In this document: positions 7,950-17,770 of the stretch, piece after piece
Numbering within the stretch: position 1 is the first letter of the stretch
How the letters are laid out: every line of letters begins with the position of its first letter
NCBI GenBank assembly: GCA_963845445.1
Contig: CAWJSE010000002.1
Span: 496,001-560,000 of the forward strand
Direction of reading: 5' to 3'
Length of the DNA: 64,000 bases
Source of the DNA: JABDBL01 sp963845445
Lineage (GTDB): Bacteria; Cyanobacteriota; Vampirovibrionia; Obscuribacterales; Obscuribacteraceae
The notes under the pieces: generated by a model
The model's database searches: none
What the model saw: only the letters and a program-made list of their open reading frames with translations
Told to the model about the DNA's origin: nothing
Program-made: the position numbers and the translations under genes

Positions 7950-8072
7950 ATGGCTGTCGAAAAAACTAAAATTAGCGAATTTGAACTGATCCAGCGTTGG
8001 TTCTGGTTTTTTGTTCTTTATTTTGCTTTTATTGTATTAATCGCTTGCTTCGGCTTGGTAGCTGAGTTTTAG
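7950..8072 (+). CDS. 40-residue single-helix membrane peptide ending the respiratory operon
   Basis: A short frame starts at ATG 7950 with 'gagaagg' 7 bases upstream and ends at TAG 8072. It encodes a charged N-terminus (MAVEKTKISEFELIQR), then one aromatic-rich membrane helix of about 22 residues. Size and topology resemble the tiny helix subunits found in cytochrome b6f, bc and oxidase complexes, but I cannot assign a family. It follows the MvhD-like gene by 23 bases. The good ribosome-binding site and coherent amphipathic/helix pattern support it as a real gene. Confidence 0.65.
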   Translation: MAVEKTKISEFELIQRWFWFFVLYFAFIVLIACFGLVAEF

Positions 8073-8355
8073 ATTCTAAGACCGGCTTAAGTTTTATGGA
8101 CCTGACCAAAAACTAAATTTTTGAAGTATTGCGGATTATCATTGCTTTAAGTCCAAAATGTGAGAAAAATAATCCAGGCTGTACATCTACTGAACATAGA
8201 AACATCAGTGCTATTTCGAAAGGCCGTCCTGCTGCAGTATACTTCTACGATGTAATCATATTCCTAAGGATGTATTATCGATTATCATAGCGGTCGTACT
8301 GCCGTGGATGCACCGAGATTTTTGTCATAGTTAAAGCGATCAAGATATACCATCA

Positions 8356-9706
8356 ATGCGCGCTATAGTTTTTACAATAGCAACCCTAATGCTTATAAGC
8401 CAATCCATTAGTGAGACGTTGGCGGATATACAGCCAGCATTGTCTTCTCAAAATAGCGATAGCGTGGCTGATACTTATCCCCATATTACTGATCTTGAAA
8501 ATACCATACTGGGACAAAGCTTTGCTGGGCAACCTGTGTCTGAGCGTTTGGGGCGGATGGAGCAAAAGGCATTTGGCAAAGTTTCCACTAAACCGGATTT
8601 ATCCGATCGCACCGACGATCTCGATGATTATGCAGATAAGCAATTACATAAAAAGCTTAGACCAGATGCAGAAGAAGATGGAGCAGATTCAGCCCAAGGC
8701 GGATCTATTCAAAACCAGGCGGACTATCCGCATGTCACAGCCTTAGAGCAAGCCATTCTAGGACAGACTTTTGCCGGCCAAGCACTTCCTGACCGGCTCA
8801 GTCGCATGGAGACTAAGGCCTTTGGCCAGAGTTTCTAGCAGTAGTGATTTAAGTGATCGTACCGATGCGCTAGATGACTATACCTATAAACAATTGCATA
8901 AGAATTTGCTCCAGGCAAACACCGATGTTGCGCCAACAAATTCCACAAATTTCACGCAGGATAATTCTATACCAGATCAGGCGGCTTATCCGCATGTTAC
9001 AGCACTTGAACAAGCGATTCTTGGGCAGACTTATGAAGCCCAGCCACTGGCCGACAGGCTCAGTCGTATGGAAGTAAAAGCATTCGGTAAGGCTTCTTCT
9101 GATCCTGACTTGGGTGAGCGCACCGATGCTCTTGATAGATATGCCAAGAAAACATTGCATAAGCAAACAACACAAAAACCAGATCCTGATATCCAAAGCG
9201 ACAATCCTCAACCAGGCGGCGGACTGTTAAACAAAGTCGAACAAGCCATTGTTGGCATGGCCGGTGGTGGTATGGGCGGTAGCATGGGTCCAGGCATGAA
9301 CAGCATGGGTTTTGGTGGCATGGGATTTCCCGGTATGGGTAATGGCATGGGGGGGGTGGGAGGAGGAGGTATGCGCCGCCGTCAAGCTGCGCAGCAACAA
9401 CAAGAGCAACAGACGCCACCACCACGACAGGAAGATCCAGCCGTTTATTTGGCTACACCACCTGATGCCAGCGCCAGAATGATTGTTAAAGTTGGCTGGT
9501 GTGAAGTAAAACTATTTAGCCATACATTTCCTAATATGCATTTACCTGAGCGTCTTGGCCAGATTAATAAAGAGCTGAATCTTGAACCAGGAAAGTCAGA
9601 CATACAGCTTATGGACGATATAGGCCTTATGATCAAAGCGGTTCAAGCTCGCAAACCCGCAGCTCCATCAACAGCTCCGTTAGCAACCCCGGTCAAAAAA
9701 CCCTGA
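8356..9706 (+). CDS. secreted repeat protein with three 'LEQAILGQ...RLxRME' units (one frameshift)
   Basis: The gene starts at ATG 8356 with a signal peptide. It encodes three copies of a roughly 65-residue unit of the form YPHVTALEQAILGQTF-G-Q--DRLSRME-KAFGK, ending in DLSDRTDALDDY. A Gly/Met-rich segment and a Gln-rich segment follow, then a C-terminal domain of about 90 residues. The second unit breaks near base 8830: dropping one base in 'cagagtt' restores the third unit in register with the others. Units of this 'RLxRxExxxFG' kind recur in surface proteins of Cyanobacteria and Melainabacteria, as far as I recall; their function is unknown. Export is inferred from the signal. The C-terminal WCEVKLFSHTFPNMHLPERLGQIN segment loosely echoes the repeat. 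Confidence 0.75.
8476..9160 (+). repeat. three tandem protein-coding repeat units, period about 250-260 bases
   Basis: Units begin with the codons for Tyr-Pro-His near 8476, 8725 and 8986. Units 2 and 3 are nearly identical over the YPHVTALEQAILGQT segment, while unit 1 has diverged. Such direct repeats can recombine, and they can also confuse assembly, which is relevant because the frameshift near 8830 lies inside unit 2. Confidence 0.8.
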
Positions 9707-9780
9707 AATATTACTGGATAAGAGTTCGGATGCTTGGGGATATCTTTGACTGCAACGATTGTTTAGAGACAGCGTTACCC

Positions 9781-10488
9781 TCAAAAGTTTGGCGAATTGA
9801 ATTCGTATTGCATGCCTAATTGGTCGGTGCGTAAGTCGCCCATGGTGCCTATTTTGTCGTTTGAAATAGAATAGCCGCCTGAACTAGTTTTCTTTATAGT
9901 AGTGATGCTATCGTCTGGACGGTAAATCTTATAAAGACTGGATGATTCTTTTACTAATTTGCCGCGCACACCATTTGGATAAGCAACTATATAAGTATTT
10001 TTGCCAGATGGTGCAATAATGGTGCCGTCCGCAAAGCCCCCTACTACTTTGCCGCTACCATCCGGGTATTTAATGATTGATGCCTGACTGCCGTCAACCA
10101 TGCGCGCTTCACAAAGAGTATAAGGTTTATCTGTGGGAGCGGATCTGTCGTATGGATCTATATCTTGCGCTGAAAAAACTAAGATACTATCTCTAAGCAT
10201 ATTCTTTGAATCGTTGCTAAATTCTCCAGCTAGGGCATGTGCCACCACTTTGATGGGCCCTTTTTTACTTTTTACAGGCTGAGCTTGTTCAGATTGAGCT
10301 GCCATGCATGTTTTCGCAGGGTCAATATCCTGATCAGGATGTTGAACTTTACCACTCAATTGGGTTGAACTTGCATCTTGTGCCATTCCTTTGCCAACAG
10401 ATAAAGTAAAAGCTGTTAAAAGAGCAAGTGCCAATGCATAGGGCTTGTAATTTATGGGCATGCATTTTTCAATTGGTGATCTAGACAT
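9781..10488 (-). CDS. exported protein of unknown function
   Basis: I place the start at ATG 10488, 6 bases downstream of AAGGAG; a longer frame to 10509 lacks a better site. The product has an N-terminal signal peptide ending near 'GMAQDA'. An Asp/Gln-rich linker follows, then a C-terminal part with regularly spaced Gly and Tyr/Ile residues (YPDGSGKVVGGFADGTII, YPNGVRGKLV). That pattern suggests short beta-hairpin repeats of the kind that give an extended beta structure. Two cysteines (CMAAQ and LCEAR) could pair. I recognise no named family. It is transcribed towards the 3' end of the upstream repeat-protein gene, so the two genes converge. Confidence 0.7.
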   Translation of the reverse strand: MSRSPIEKCMPINYKPYALALALLTAFTLSVGKGMAQDASSTQLSGKVQHPDQDIDPAKTCMAAQSEQAQPVKSKKGPIKVVAHALAGEFSNDSKNMLRDSILVFSAQDIDPYDRSAPTDKPYTLCEARMVDGSQASIIKYPDGSGKVVGGFADGTIIAPSGKNTYIVAYPNGVRGKLVKESSSLYKIYRPDDSITTIKKTSSGGYSISNDKIGTMGDLRTDQLGMQYEFNSPNF

Positions 10489-10572
10489 AATTGCTCCTTT
10501 ATCAAACAAGCCAAAAAGCTGAACGCAGATTGCCGCGTCAGTGCAAATAATACTCGCTTGAAAACGCTCGAA

Positions 10573-11064
10573 CTATAGATATTCACTCAATACAGACAAT
10601 GGTCTTCTACCCATATATCCTTCGTTTATCTCATGCCAATATTGAATGTCATCATCGTTTGCTTGCCAACATAAATAATATTGAAAACCCCCAGAATCAG
10701 CTGGAAAATCTAATAGTCCAGATTTGATATCTCTCAAAATCACCCCGGTTTGTGAAATTTCGTCCAGCCACCCATTTAAAGCGTTTATATAAGACTTTTT
10801 TGCCTGTTCTAGAGATTCAATGCTGGCTTGAAAATTTACCCGGCATTCTCTTAGTGTAGCAAGGCTACTTTCACTATCATTCTTATTGGCACCGACTACT
10901 TTCACTTTGCTCATTTCCTTTTCACAGTCTTCATTTTGAGCATAAGCGTTAGCTAATGTTTCAGCCTTTTCTGTAAGCTCTTGATTGGCACTTGAAAGCA
11001 TAGCTTTTAGCTGAGGCAAAAGCGCATTCGCTTCGGCTAGAGTAAATATTTTGCTGACAGGCAT
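10573..11064 (-). CDS. DUF2203 family protein
   Basis: The protein matches the DUF2203 pattern: an N-terminal 'FTLAEANALLPQLKAML', a central charged helical part, then GVILRDIKSGLLDFPA, YYLCWQ, IQYWHEINEGYMGRRPL at the C-terminus. The family is found in many bacteria and archaea and its function is not known to me. It has no signal peptide, so it is cytoplasmic. It lies 8 bases after the stop of the next gene upstream, so it may be cotranscribed with the exported protein before it. The middle part (residues about 45-75) contains a stretch rich in Asn, Asp and Ser that is longer than in typical members. Confidence 0.8.
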   Translation of the reverse strand: MPVSKIFTLAEANALLPQLKAMLSSANQELTEKAETLANAYAQNEDCEKEMSKVKVVGANKNDSESSLATLRECRVNFQASIESLEQAKKSYINALNGWLDEISQTGVILRDIKSGLLDFPADSGGFQYYLCWQANDDDIQYWHEINEGYMGRRPLSVLSEYL

Positions 11065-11071
11065 TTGTTTT

Positions 11072-11971
11072 TTAGCGAAAATCTATGTAAAAAGTAAAGT
11101 CTGGTTTATTAGTGATTGAGCGTGGCTGACTCTTCCAAAGATATACACATGCTCTAGCTGGTAAATTGCTTATAGCAAAATGATCAATTTCTGGCATAGC
11201 AGGACTCATATTATTGCATCCACCAGGATATTGGGAACTGTTACCACAATGAATTAACTGTTTGATTAAGACCGGACCAAGGCGGCCATTGATATTTACG
11301 ATGTTGATAGATTTAGCAATATCGACATATATATATTGAAAACCAAAATCTCGGGCATTATAAGCTACCAAGCCGAATCGATTCAGCATAATTAGATCCG
11401 GATTGAAGCGCAATTTGTCTTTCCGTTTTTTAATTTCTTTATTGAAATCGGATACCGAATAAGTTGCGTGCGCCACAGACAGTTCTGGATAAAAAGATAA
11501 GGCGGTTGGTAACCAACAGAATGGAAAACTTGGATCATTTAAATCAGTTTCGCTTATTTTATCCTTCTCCCAAATTAGTGCAGTAGCTGAATTTACGCCC
11601 ACCAGTAAAAGTGGATTGAGAATGAAGCGAGACTCTTCTGCTGAACCTTCTATGCTGCGTTGTCCTGGTCCCCAGACAAAAGCGCCATGCATACCCCACC
11701 AGGGTTTATGGTCTTCAATATTCTGAAATACATAAGCCTCCGGTTTATATTTATCTACTAGTAAAGCAAGTCCTTGTTTTAAACATTGTTCTCTTTCAGC
11801 AAGAATGTCTTTTTTATTCAGAAAATTAAGATTAGCTGGCTTATTAAGAAAAACATTGACTGATTGATCGTTTTTGTGATTGCTATATTTTGTTAGCACA
11901 TTAGCCATAACCGGGTTATTTGTGCTGAGCAAAGACACAAGTGAAATAACACCGATAAACGATAGATTCAT
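11072..11971 (-). CDS. exported protein of unknown function
   Basis: A 299-residue product with an N-terminal signal peptide (hydrophobic core within the first 24 residues, cleavage after 'VMANV'). It has no repeats or recognisable catalytic motif. The C-terminal third contains several cysteines (HCGNSSQYPGGCNN and ARACVY) that could form disulfides after export. The ribosome-binding site is weak ('gag' 9 bases upstream). It lies in a run of secreted proteins on this strand (9781-12510), which may form a transcription unit dedicated to the cell envelope; no family name is warranted. Confidence 0.7.
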   Translation of the reverse strand: MNLSFIGVISLVSLLSTNNPVMANVLTKYSNHKNDQSVNVFLNKPANLNFLNKKDILAEREQCLKQGLALLVDKYKPEAYVFQNIEDHKPWWGMHGAFVWGPGQRSIEGSAEESRFILNPLLLVGVNSATALIWEKDKISETDLNDPSFPFCWLPTALSFYPELSVAHATYSVSDFNKEIKKRKDKLRFNPDLIMLNRFGLVAYNARDFGFQYIYVDIAKSINIVNINGRLGPVLIKQLIHCGNSSQYPGGCNNMSPAMPEIDHFAISNLPARACVYLWKSQPRSITNKPDFTFYIDFR

Positions 11972-12027
11972 AATTTACTCTATGTACAAAGAGAACGGAC
12001 GTTTTGCGTCATAATTAATAGATTGCG

Positions 12028-12510
12028 TCATTTAGTAAGTTGACGGTAGGCAATAGTAAACTGTGATTTCATTTTAGGCAATTTCGATTTCATAACATTG
12101 ACCGAGCAGACGTGTCCATTATTATGACGAGCAGTGATGGTGGGTCCAGCCGCGAACTGTATTTTCCAACCATTACCAGAAAAAGCATCTTTATAGAAAT
12201 CTAAAACTTGTGCTGAGTCTTCTCGGGCCATATAACTCATCTGACAGATCGAAGCACCATTTTTATTTGGTAAGTAATAGCCGTCTAAAAATTGAGTCTT
12301 CCCCGGGAATATGGGTAAATCGGGAAAATCGGTCGGTGCAGTTTTTATTTTTTGATAGACTTCTAGTGGTCTGGTTTGTTTAGTGGTACGTATATTTGAT
12401 TGCGGTTTGATTTGATCAGCCAAAACAGACATATCTAACTGTACAAAAAGAATCATGATACATAGGAAATGCCATCGACACGATTTGCTCCACTTTGAAT
12501 TCACTAACAC
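12028..12510 (-). CDS. exported protein with a small alpha/beta domain also seen at 22981-23502
   Basis: The start is GTG 12510 with GGGGA upstream. After a signal peptide comes a domain with 'FPDLPIFPG' and then 'VLDFYKDAFSGNGWKI'. The same arrangement (aspartate-proline 'YPDA' element, then a 'WYKEKLKSENWKI' helix) occurs in the lipoprotein at 22981-23502. In both, an apparent surface-charge-poor strand precedes an amphipathic helix ending in Gly/Asn-Trp-Lys-Ile. This looks like a recurring envelope domain of this lineage. I do not know its function. It is the first gene after the large TadG-like gene on this strand. Confidence 0.68.
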   Translation of the reverse strand: MLVNSKWSKSCRWHFLCIMILFVQLDMSVLADQIKPQSNIRTTKQTRPLEVYQKIKTAPTDFPDLPIFPGKTQFLDGYYLPNKNGASICQMSYMAREDSAQVLDFYKDAFSGNGWKIQFAAGPTITARHNNGHVCSVNVMKSKLPKMKSQFTIAYRQLTK

Positions 12511-12546
12511 AATTTGCTTCCCCCTTTTTGGAGCTTGACTGAATAG

Positions 12547-14990
12547 TTAATTTGGTTGTATAAAAGTTCCCGCTGTACCGTTGAGATAGTTACCAAAAGA
12601 TAATTCGCCTAAGAAATAATAACGTCCTGAACTTGAAGTCCAATTTACAGCATCATAAGTGTTTAAAGTACCGTTGAAGTTCAAATACGGCTCCTCGTCC
12701 GTATTACCATCACCTTTTAATGCGCCACCGCCATTGGTTATATTAGTGTCGATGGCCGTATACAAAATAGAAACTGGTACTGGTTGATTCCCTTTTGTGT
12801 AGGTACCTGATTGATTCCAGGCTGAATCTTGGCAAGTTAATAGAGTGGTGCCGTCAGGCAAAGTCGAACCGGGATGTGCATATTCGGGATATGGTTTTAA
12901 GTATGCTGGCGGTGTTTGGCTTATCGCCAACTGACTGGTGCCAGCAGGCAAATAGATATATTGATACTGATTAAGATTGATAGTATAAGTAGCTAGCAAG
13001 GCAGATATGTCGGCTGCAGTTGCGGTAGGTAAAATTTGCTGGCAACGTTGTAATAATTTTCCCAGCGGCGTACTGAGATTATTCCATTGGCTATTATCGT
13101 TTACATTTGCGCAACTAGCATTATAATTATAGAGCTGATTCAATAAATCTGCAGGCGTTCCTACTGTGCCAAAAGCAACTGTAGGGTTGGCAGAGGGCAC
13201 TGAATAGTCTACTGCGGCACTACGTTGATAAACTTTAGAACCTGAAGGGATTTGAGGTACATTCAAAGTAAGATCAAACGAAGCAGCATTCTGATTATTT
13301 TGATTATAGTAAGTATCCACAAAAGTATAGAAGCCGGCCAATACTTCTCCTTTTAAATATTCAAGATTGGTGAGACCACCTGTTGCCTGGCTACCATTAT
13401 CCAATGGTCCTACTTGCCCATAATTGGCACCCTGATAATTGCCTATCCAGGTATTTAAATTATTTTGACAGTAAGATGGTGTAGACCCATTAATGTACAT
13501 AGTAGAATTGCAGGAGCCTATTATTGAAGTCACTCCAAGCATATCGTTAACTGTTGCTGTCTGCCAATAATTTCCGGTAACACGAATATTTGGAGTGGGC
13601 GAAGGAACATTATCAAAAACATAGCTGCCATCAGGTTGTTGTATGCTTGGATCAAGCCTTGAATCGAGCCCGCGGTTATCGGTGTAATTAGGATTAGTGC
13701 AAGGAGTAGTATTATAGGTAATCCAAGCAGTCAATTCAGCCATACCACTATAGCCGGCTGGTCCTAAATCCAGACTATTACTAGAATTATCATAGGCCTC
13801 AGTGCAAAAAACCCCATTATTGGCCAGGTCAATGCCGTCATAACCGCCTGCACCCAGCCATAATTGTTGATTAAAGATACTTTCACCAAATTCTACATAG
13901 TATGGAACACTTGGCATTGGAGGATTTTGAGACGCATTAGCTGTAACAGCATCTGGATAGTTCTGTATTCTGATCCAACCAAATGGCATACTGACAGGAT
14001 ATTGATTGTCGGCTGCTCCCAGCATTGCACATCCCAAAGCTGTACAGACCAGGTTGGTAGTTCCGGCTGTCGATACTCCTTGTGCTTGTACTGCATTATT
14101 AGGGGCATAACAAGTCCCTGGTACCCCCGAGTTGTTAAAGCGATTTACATCAATCATATGAGGTAGTGTTTGTGGACTGACCGCAGCGGCATAAACCACA
14201 GGCGTAAATCCGGTACTGCCAGTAATTGCGTTCATATCTAACGCCTGGTATCCCTTTATAAAAGGTTGTCCGGACTGCGCATTGGGATCATTGGCATTGT
14301 AACGACTGTTCGGCTGAGAAAGCGTGCCTGTAGTAACTGTCATCTGACTAATCCAATTTGTTAGCAGTGGATCATTGCTATAAAATGCGCTGTTGAAATA
14401 AATATTTGCTTTCCCTTCGCTTGGAATGCTTGCAAATTGTACTTGTTCATTGTTACCTAATTGAATATTGGTACCGCCTAACATTGAGCTCTGATTGCTC
14501 GCAGATAGATTAGCAAATGCATTAGCAAAAGAGGGATTGTTTGCCAATCGTTATTTAGCTGAGTGCCAAAAGTATTTAAAGCGGTAATTAATGCATTAGC
14601 ATTGCTAATAGCACCAGGGCTTCCATCTTCAGCGGCATTTAGTGCCACTAGCAGTGTCAAGCCAGCGGCTCGATTAAAAGCGTAAACATTGAATATTGCG
14701 TTTGCAGCTGCCAATCCGGTATTAGGGTCAACGCCCGTTGGCGCTCCGGCGTTGTCTACCCCTAAGGCTTGAAATTCGTTTGGGAGCTGAGTAACTTCAC
14801 TAGGTTTAAGACCAACTGCTAATAAATTTCTGGCTGTAGCCAAAGCACCAGCATCAGTGGCATTTAGTAACTCTTTATTGCCACCGAATATTTGCGCAAG
14901 CATAAAGGTTGCTAAACCAATAAGCAGCGTTAAAAGCAGGATGCCAGGAAGCAGTGCTAATGTAGCTCCTTTCTTGCCATGAGTACTCAT
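12547..14990 (-). CDS. very large TadG-like pilus-associated protein (one frameshift)
   Basis: The start is ATG 14990 after 'ggag'. The N-terminus (KKGATLALLPGILLLTLLIGLATFML) and the following 'NATDAGALATARN' are typical of TadE/TadG-like proteins of Flp/Tad pilus systems, whose N-terminal helix anchors the protein in the membrane. Adding one base near 14543 ('gattggc') joins the first 150 residues to an approximately 660-residue remainder. The joined protein of about 810 residues is much longer than common TadG (300-500). The large part is rich in Asn, Gln, Tyr, Thr and Ser with few charges, which suits an extracellular adhesive or fibrous role. No VWA MIDAS motif is evident to me. Family placement rests on the N-terminus. 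Confidence 0.7.
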
Positions 14991-15590
14991 TGTATTTTCT
15001 CCGTATATGCCTTTTGATGTATATAAAGAACAGACATACAAACGCGGCAATTATTAAATAACCTTAATTAGTATTCCTTAATGTCGTATACTTGTCAAGT
15101 ATTCTTTCAACATCGGCATTGGCGTAAGGGAAACAGTTCCCAACACCATTCGAGGTTATTCAACGACAGCAGATCTTAATAGGCAGCCGAAAATTTAATC
15201 CTTTTAAGTAAACTTAATTAAATAGGACTAAATATTCCCGTCACTCATCGAAGATATGCCCTGGTATCCATATATATATCGATATTAAAGATTAATATTT
15301 TAGCGAGTCTCGAATCTTTAATTATCAGAACGACCAATCTCCAATTGATTAGGCTATGAAGAAGCGTCTCAATTGAAATTAAACCAATATCGTGTAGGAG
15401 CTGGCTTTGAGCCAAACAGAACCATCCACCTAACCAGCTCGGCTCGCTCGCTGATTATCCGAGCTAATTCAATTCGATACAATGTTGCTTGGCCATTAAC
15501 AGTTGCTGCTATTTTCCCTCTGTTCTGGTGTAGACAAACGATAAAACATATCGGAAATGAACCGACTAAAGTCTTAGCAAGTTTTTTAAT
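14991..15590. other. 600-base intergenic region between divergent envelope and TetR transcription units
   Basis: No convincing gene is visible. The region is AT-rich with many stops in all frames. It presumably carries the promoter of the TadG-like gene at its left end. The TetR gene ends at its right edge and reads in the same (-) direction, so its 3' region also lies here. I see no tRNA or recognised RNA. Confidence 0.5.
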
Positions 15591-16211
15591 TTACCCCTTG
15601 TGACGGCGCAAACCATTTATAAGAAGAGCAAGCAACTTGCTCGCTCTAGTCTGCAGTAACTGCCTCGTCACAGCAGTATTAAACTCAGTGCAATTTAGAT
15701 ATGGCGGAAAAATCGTGCTAGTGACCATCATAATTATGGTGGCTGTTTCATCATTAGCAATCTCTATTTCGATTTCGCTTGCCTGAGCCGCTTTTTCTAA
15801 GAAGCCAACAATCAATTCACGTTTGCGAATATGGAAATCTTTGAAATGTCCTTTAATTTCGATCGATGTATGCAGCAAGGCTTCAGGTGTATGAAAATCA
15901 CGACTGACTCGGTCGTAACAGGCTATGCAGCTTTCTTCGATTGCTTCCTTTAGTGCTTCTAGTGGTGAGCCAGAAATGCTATTTAGTCTTTCTTCGAAAA
16001 TAGCTTGCATAGCGGTAGCATGGCGACGTACTATCTCAAAGAGAATCTCTTGCTTGGTGCGAAAGTCTAAATACACAGAACCTTTGCCAATATCCAGGTG
16101 CTTGGCGATATCTTCAATACTGGTGCGCTCATAGCCGTATCGACCAAAAAGTTCTTCAGCAGTCTCAATGATTAGCTCAGCTCGGTTAGTTAAAGTTTTT
16201 GGTCGCGCCAT
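15591..16211 (-). CDS. TetR/AcrR family transcriptional regulator
   Basis: The N-terminal 60 residues form a TetR DNA-binding domain: 'RAELIIETAEELFGRYGYERTSIEDIAKHLDIGKGSVYLDFRTKQEIL' has the standard helix-turn-helix with the 'T-I-A---IGKGS-Y--F--K--L' signature. The remaining 145 residues are a divergent ligand-binding domain that contains two cysteines (SCIACYDR). Members repress nearby transport or envelope genes and release DNA on binding a small ligand. No obvious palindromic operator was identified. The upstream neighbour on the same strand is the O-antigen-ligase-like gene, about 100 bases away. Confidence 0.9.
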   Translation of the reverse strand: MARPKTLTNRAELIIETAEELFGRYGYERTSIEDIAKHLDIGKGSVYLDFRTKQEILFEIVRRHATAMQAIFEERLNSISGSPLEALKEAIEESCIACYDRVSRDFHTPEALLHTSIEIKGHFKDFHIRKRELIVGFLEKAAQASEIEIEIANDETATIIMMVTSTIFPPYLNCTEFNTAVTRQLLQTRASKLLALLINGLRRHKG

Positions 16212-16307
16212 AATTTATTAACATCCATTCAAAAATAGATTTATTATTGACCATCTGCGAAAATTAGTCAATAACGTCTAAGATCTTTCTAAAGCAAAAC
16301 AAAGCCA

Positions 16308-17756
16308 TCATTCCTTTACAGAGTTTAGGGATGAAGTATTAGCGATTACGATACTCATCAGCAGATAAAAAATAAACTGGATTTGGGGCCGAAAAAATAC
16401 AGTGTCTACCAAACCATGGCACATTAATGCAATTAAGGCTACAGCTGCTCCAGCTGTCAGCCATCTTTTATATGTGGATAAATCTTTGTTCGCTTGCATA
16501 TTTTCTGACCAAAAAGCAACATGGGCCCGGTATAAAACACTGGCTACCATCAAGGCGAAAACTATTAAGCCAAAAATGCCTGTCTCAACGGCAATTTCCA
16601 AAGGTACACAATATGTTCCTAAGGCATCAAAGCCAGTGCGCATATAAAGTCCATAAGCTAAGCAAAATGCCTGATTTCCGATGCCGATTCCGATCAGCCA
16701 ATTGTCTTTTAGCATGGCTAAAGACGATAACCATACATTTAGGCGAAACGAATTAGAGCTGTGTTCTCTGCCAGCAAAAATTGAAATGATGCGTTGTTCG
16801 AAACCTGGCATGTAATGAAAAACGGCGAAGATTGCTATGGGAGCCAACAATAAAATTGCGGGCAATATAAAGCGTCTTTTTGTTTTGAGCAGTAATATCT
16901 TAGCTAGTCCAATCACTAAAAGAGCGGCATAACCGGCAAAAGCCCCAACATAAGCACCACGACTGCCGGTAAGAATAATGGCTACAGTGAGCAATGCTGT
17001 AAAAGCGATAGTAAAAATGCTGATAAACCATTTACCTAAACTCCAACTGGCGAAGACTAGCGCTGCCCAGAGCATAGTAATAGGCAAAAGATAACCAGCG
17101 AATAAATTGGGATTATTTAAAGTAGCGTAAATGCGTGTGGCTTGAGTTTCTATATTGGGATCTTCCCAGGTTGCTAGCGGTGCCACACCAATTTTATATT
17201 GATAAAGCCCGTATAAAGAGAGTAAAGCTCCACTGAAAAGGAGTATGGCAATCAAGGTAATTTGATGCCGCGGTTTTTCTTTCAACTGGGCGCAAAACAA
17301 AAAATAAGCAAATATATATACAAATTGTTTTAGCAGTCCATGTACACTGGCAGCAAAATAATGAGAGGAACAAGTGGCGATAATGTTTATGCCAATAAAC
17401 AATAAAATCAAGACATCAACAAAATTTGCTTTTCGCTTTTCCGTGCCTTCTCTTTGACCGCCTAACAATTCACCACTGAACCAAGTTATAAATGCTCCAA
17501 TTAAAATAGCTGCCAGTCCTTGTTTGTCATTGGCAAATTGAGGTAATGACAAACATATAAATAGTACGGCCGTCAGCACAATACTAATTGATTTGAGCCT
17601 TGCTCCAATATTTTGAGCCAAAGCCGAACCTCTGAAGACATAGCTTATTTGGTTAAAGGGTGCCTTGAATGCCTTTATAATTTTGGATTCTTCAAACAGA
17701 TCATTGCAGGCAGAATCGATTTTCACTAAATTAGACAAATATAGTACCTGCAACAT
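16308..17756 (-). CDS. O-antigen ligase / polymerase-like membrane protein (Wzy/WaaL superfamily)
   Basis: A 482-residue polytopic membrane protein with about 11 helices and a long N-terminal cytoplasmic segment. The conserved features of the Wzy_C/WaaL family are present: 'TGSRGAYVGAFAG' after a helix, and a large periplasmic loop containing 'NSFRLNVWLSSLAMLKDNWLIGIGIGNQAF' with the Arg and the Gly-rich turn typical of these enzymes. Such proteins join or polymerise undecaprenyl-linked glycans at the outer face of the inner membrane. It lies 15 bases after the DUF4330 gene end and near an HldE-like kinase, so a role in envelope polysaccharide assembly fits, but the substrate cannot be told. 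Confidence 0.85.
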   Translation of the reverse strand: MLQVLYLSNLVKIDSACNDLFEESKIIKAFKAPFNQISYVFRGSALAQNIGARLKSISIVLTAVLFICLSLPQFANDKQGLAAILIGAFITWFSGELLGGQREGTEKRKANFVDVLILLFIGINIIATCSSHYFAASVHGLLKQFVYIFAYFLFCAQLKEKPRHQITLIAILLFSGALLSLYGLYQYKIGVAPLATWEDPNIETQATRIYATLNNPNLFAGYLLPITMLWAALVFASWSLGKWFISIFTIAFTALLTVAIILTGSRGAYVGAFAGYAALLVIGLAKILLLKTKRRFILPAILLLAPIAIFAVFHYMPGFEQRIISIFAGREHSSNSFRLNVWLSSLAMLKDNWLIGIGIGNQAFCLAYGLYMRTGFDALGTYCVPLEIAVETGIFGLIVFALMVASVLYRAHVAFWSENMQANKDLSTYKRWLTAGAAVALIALMCHGLVDTVFFRPQIQFIFYLLMSIVIANTSSLNSVKE

Positions 17757-17770
17757 AATAAGTATGCCGC

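Noticed and set aside
9060..9425. A 121-codon open frame antisense to the repeat protein
   Set aside because: It is a by-product of the Gly/Met-rich coding sequence read backwards (Pro/His/Cys-rich) and has no start context.
15373..15603. A 76-codon open frame in the intergenic region on the plus strand
   Set aside because: No ribosome-binding site, no recognisable protein pattern, and its end overlaps the TetR gene on the other strand.
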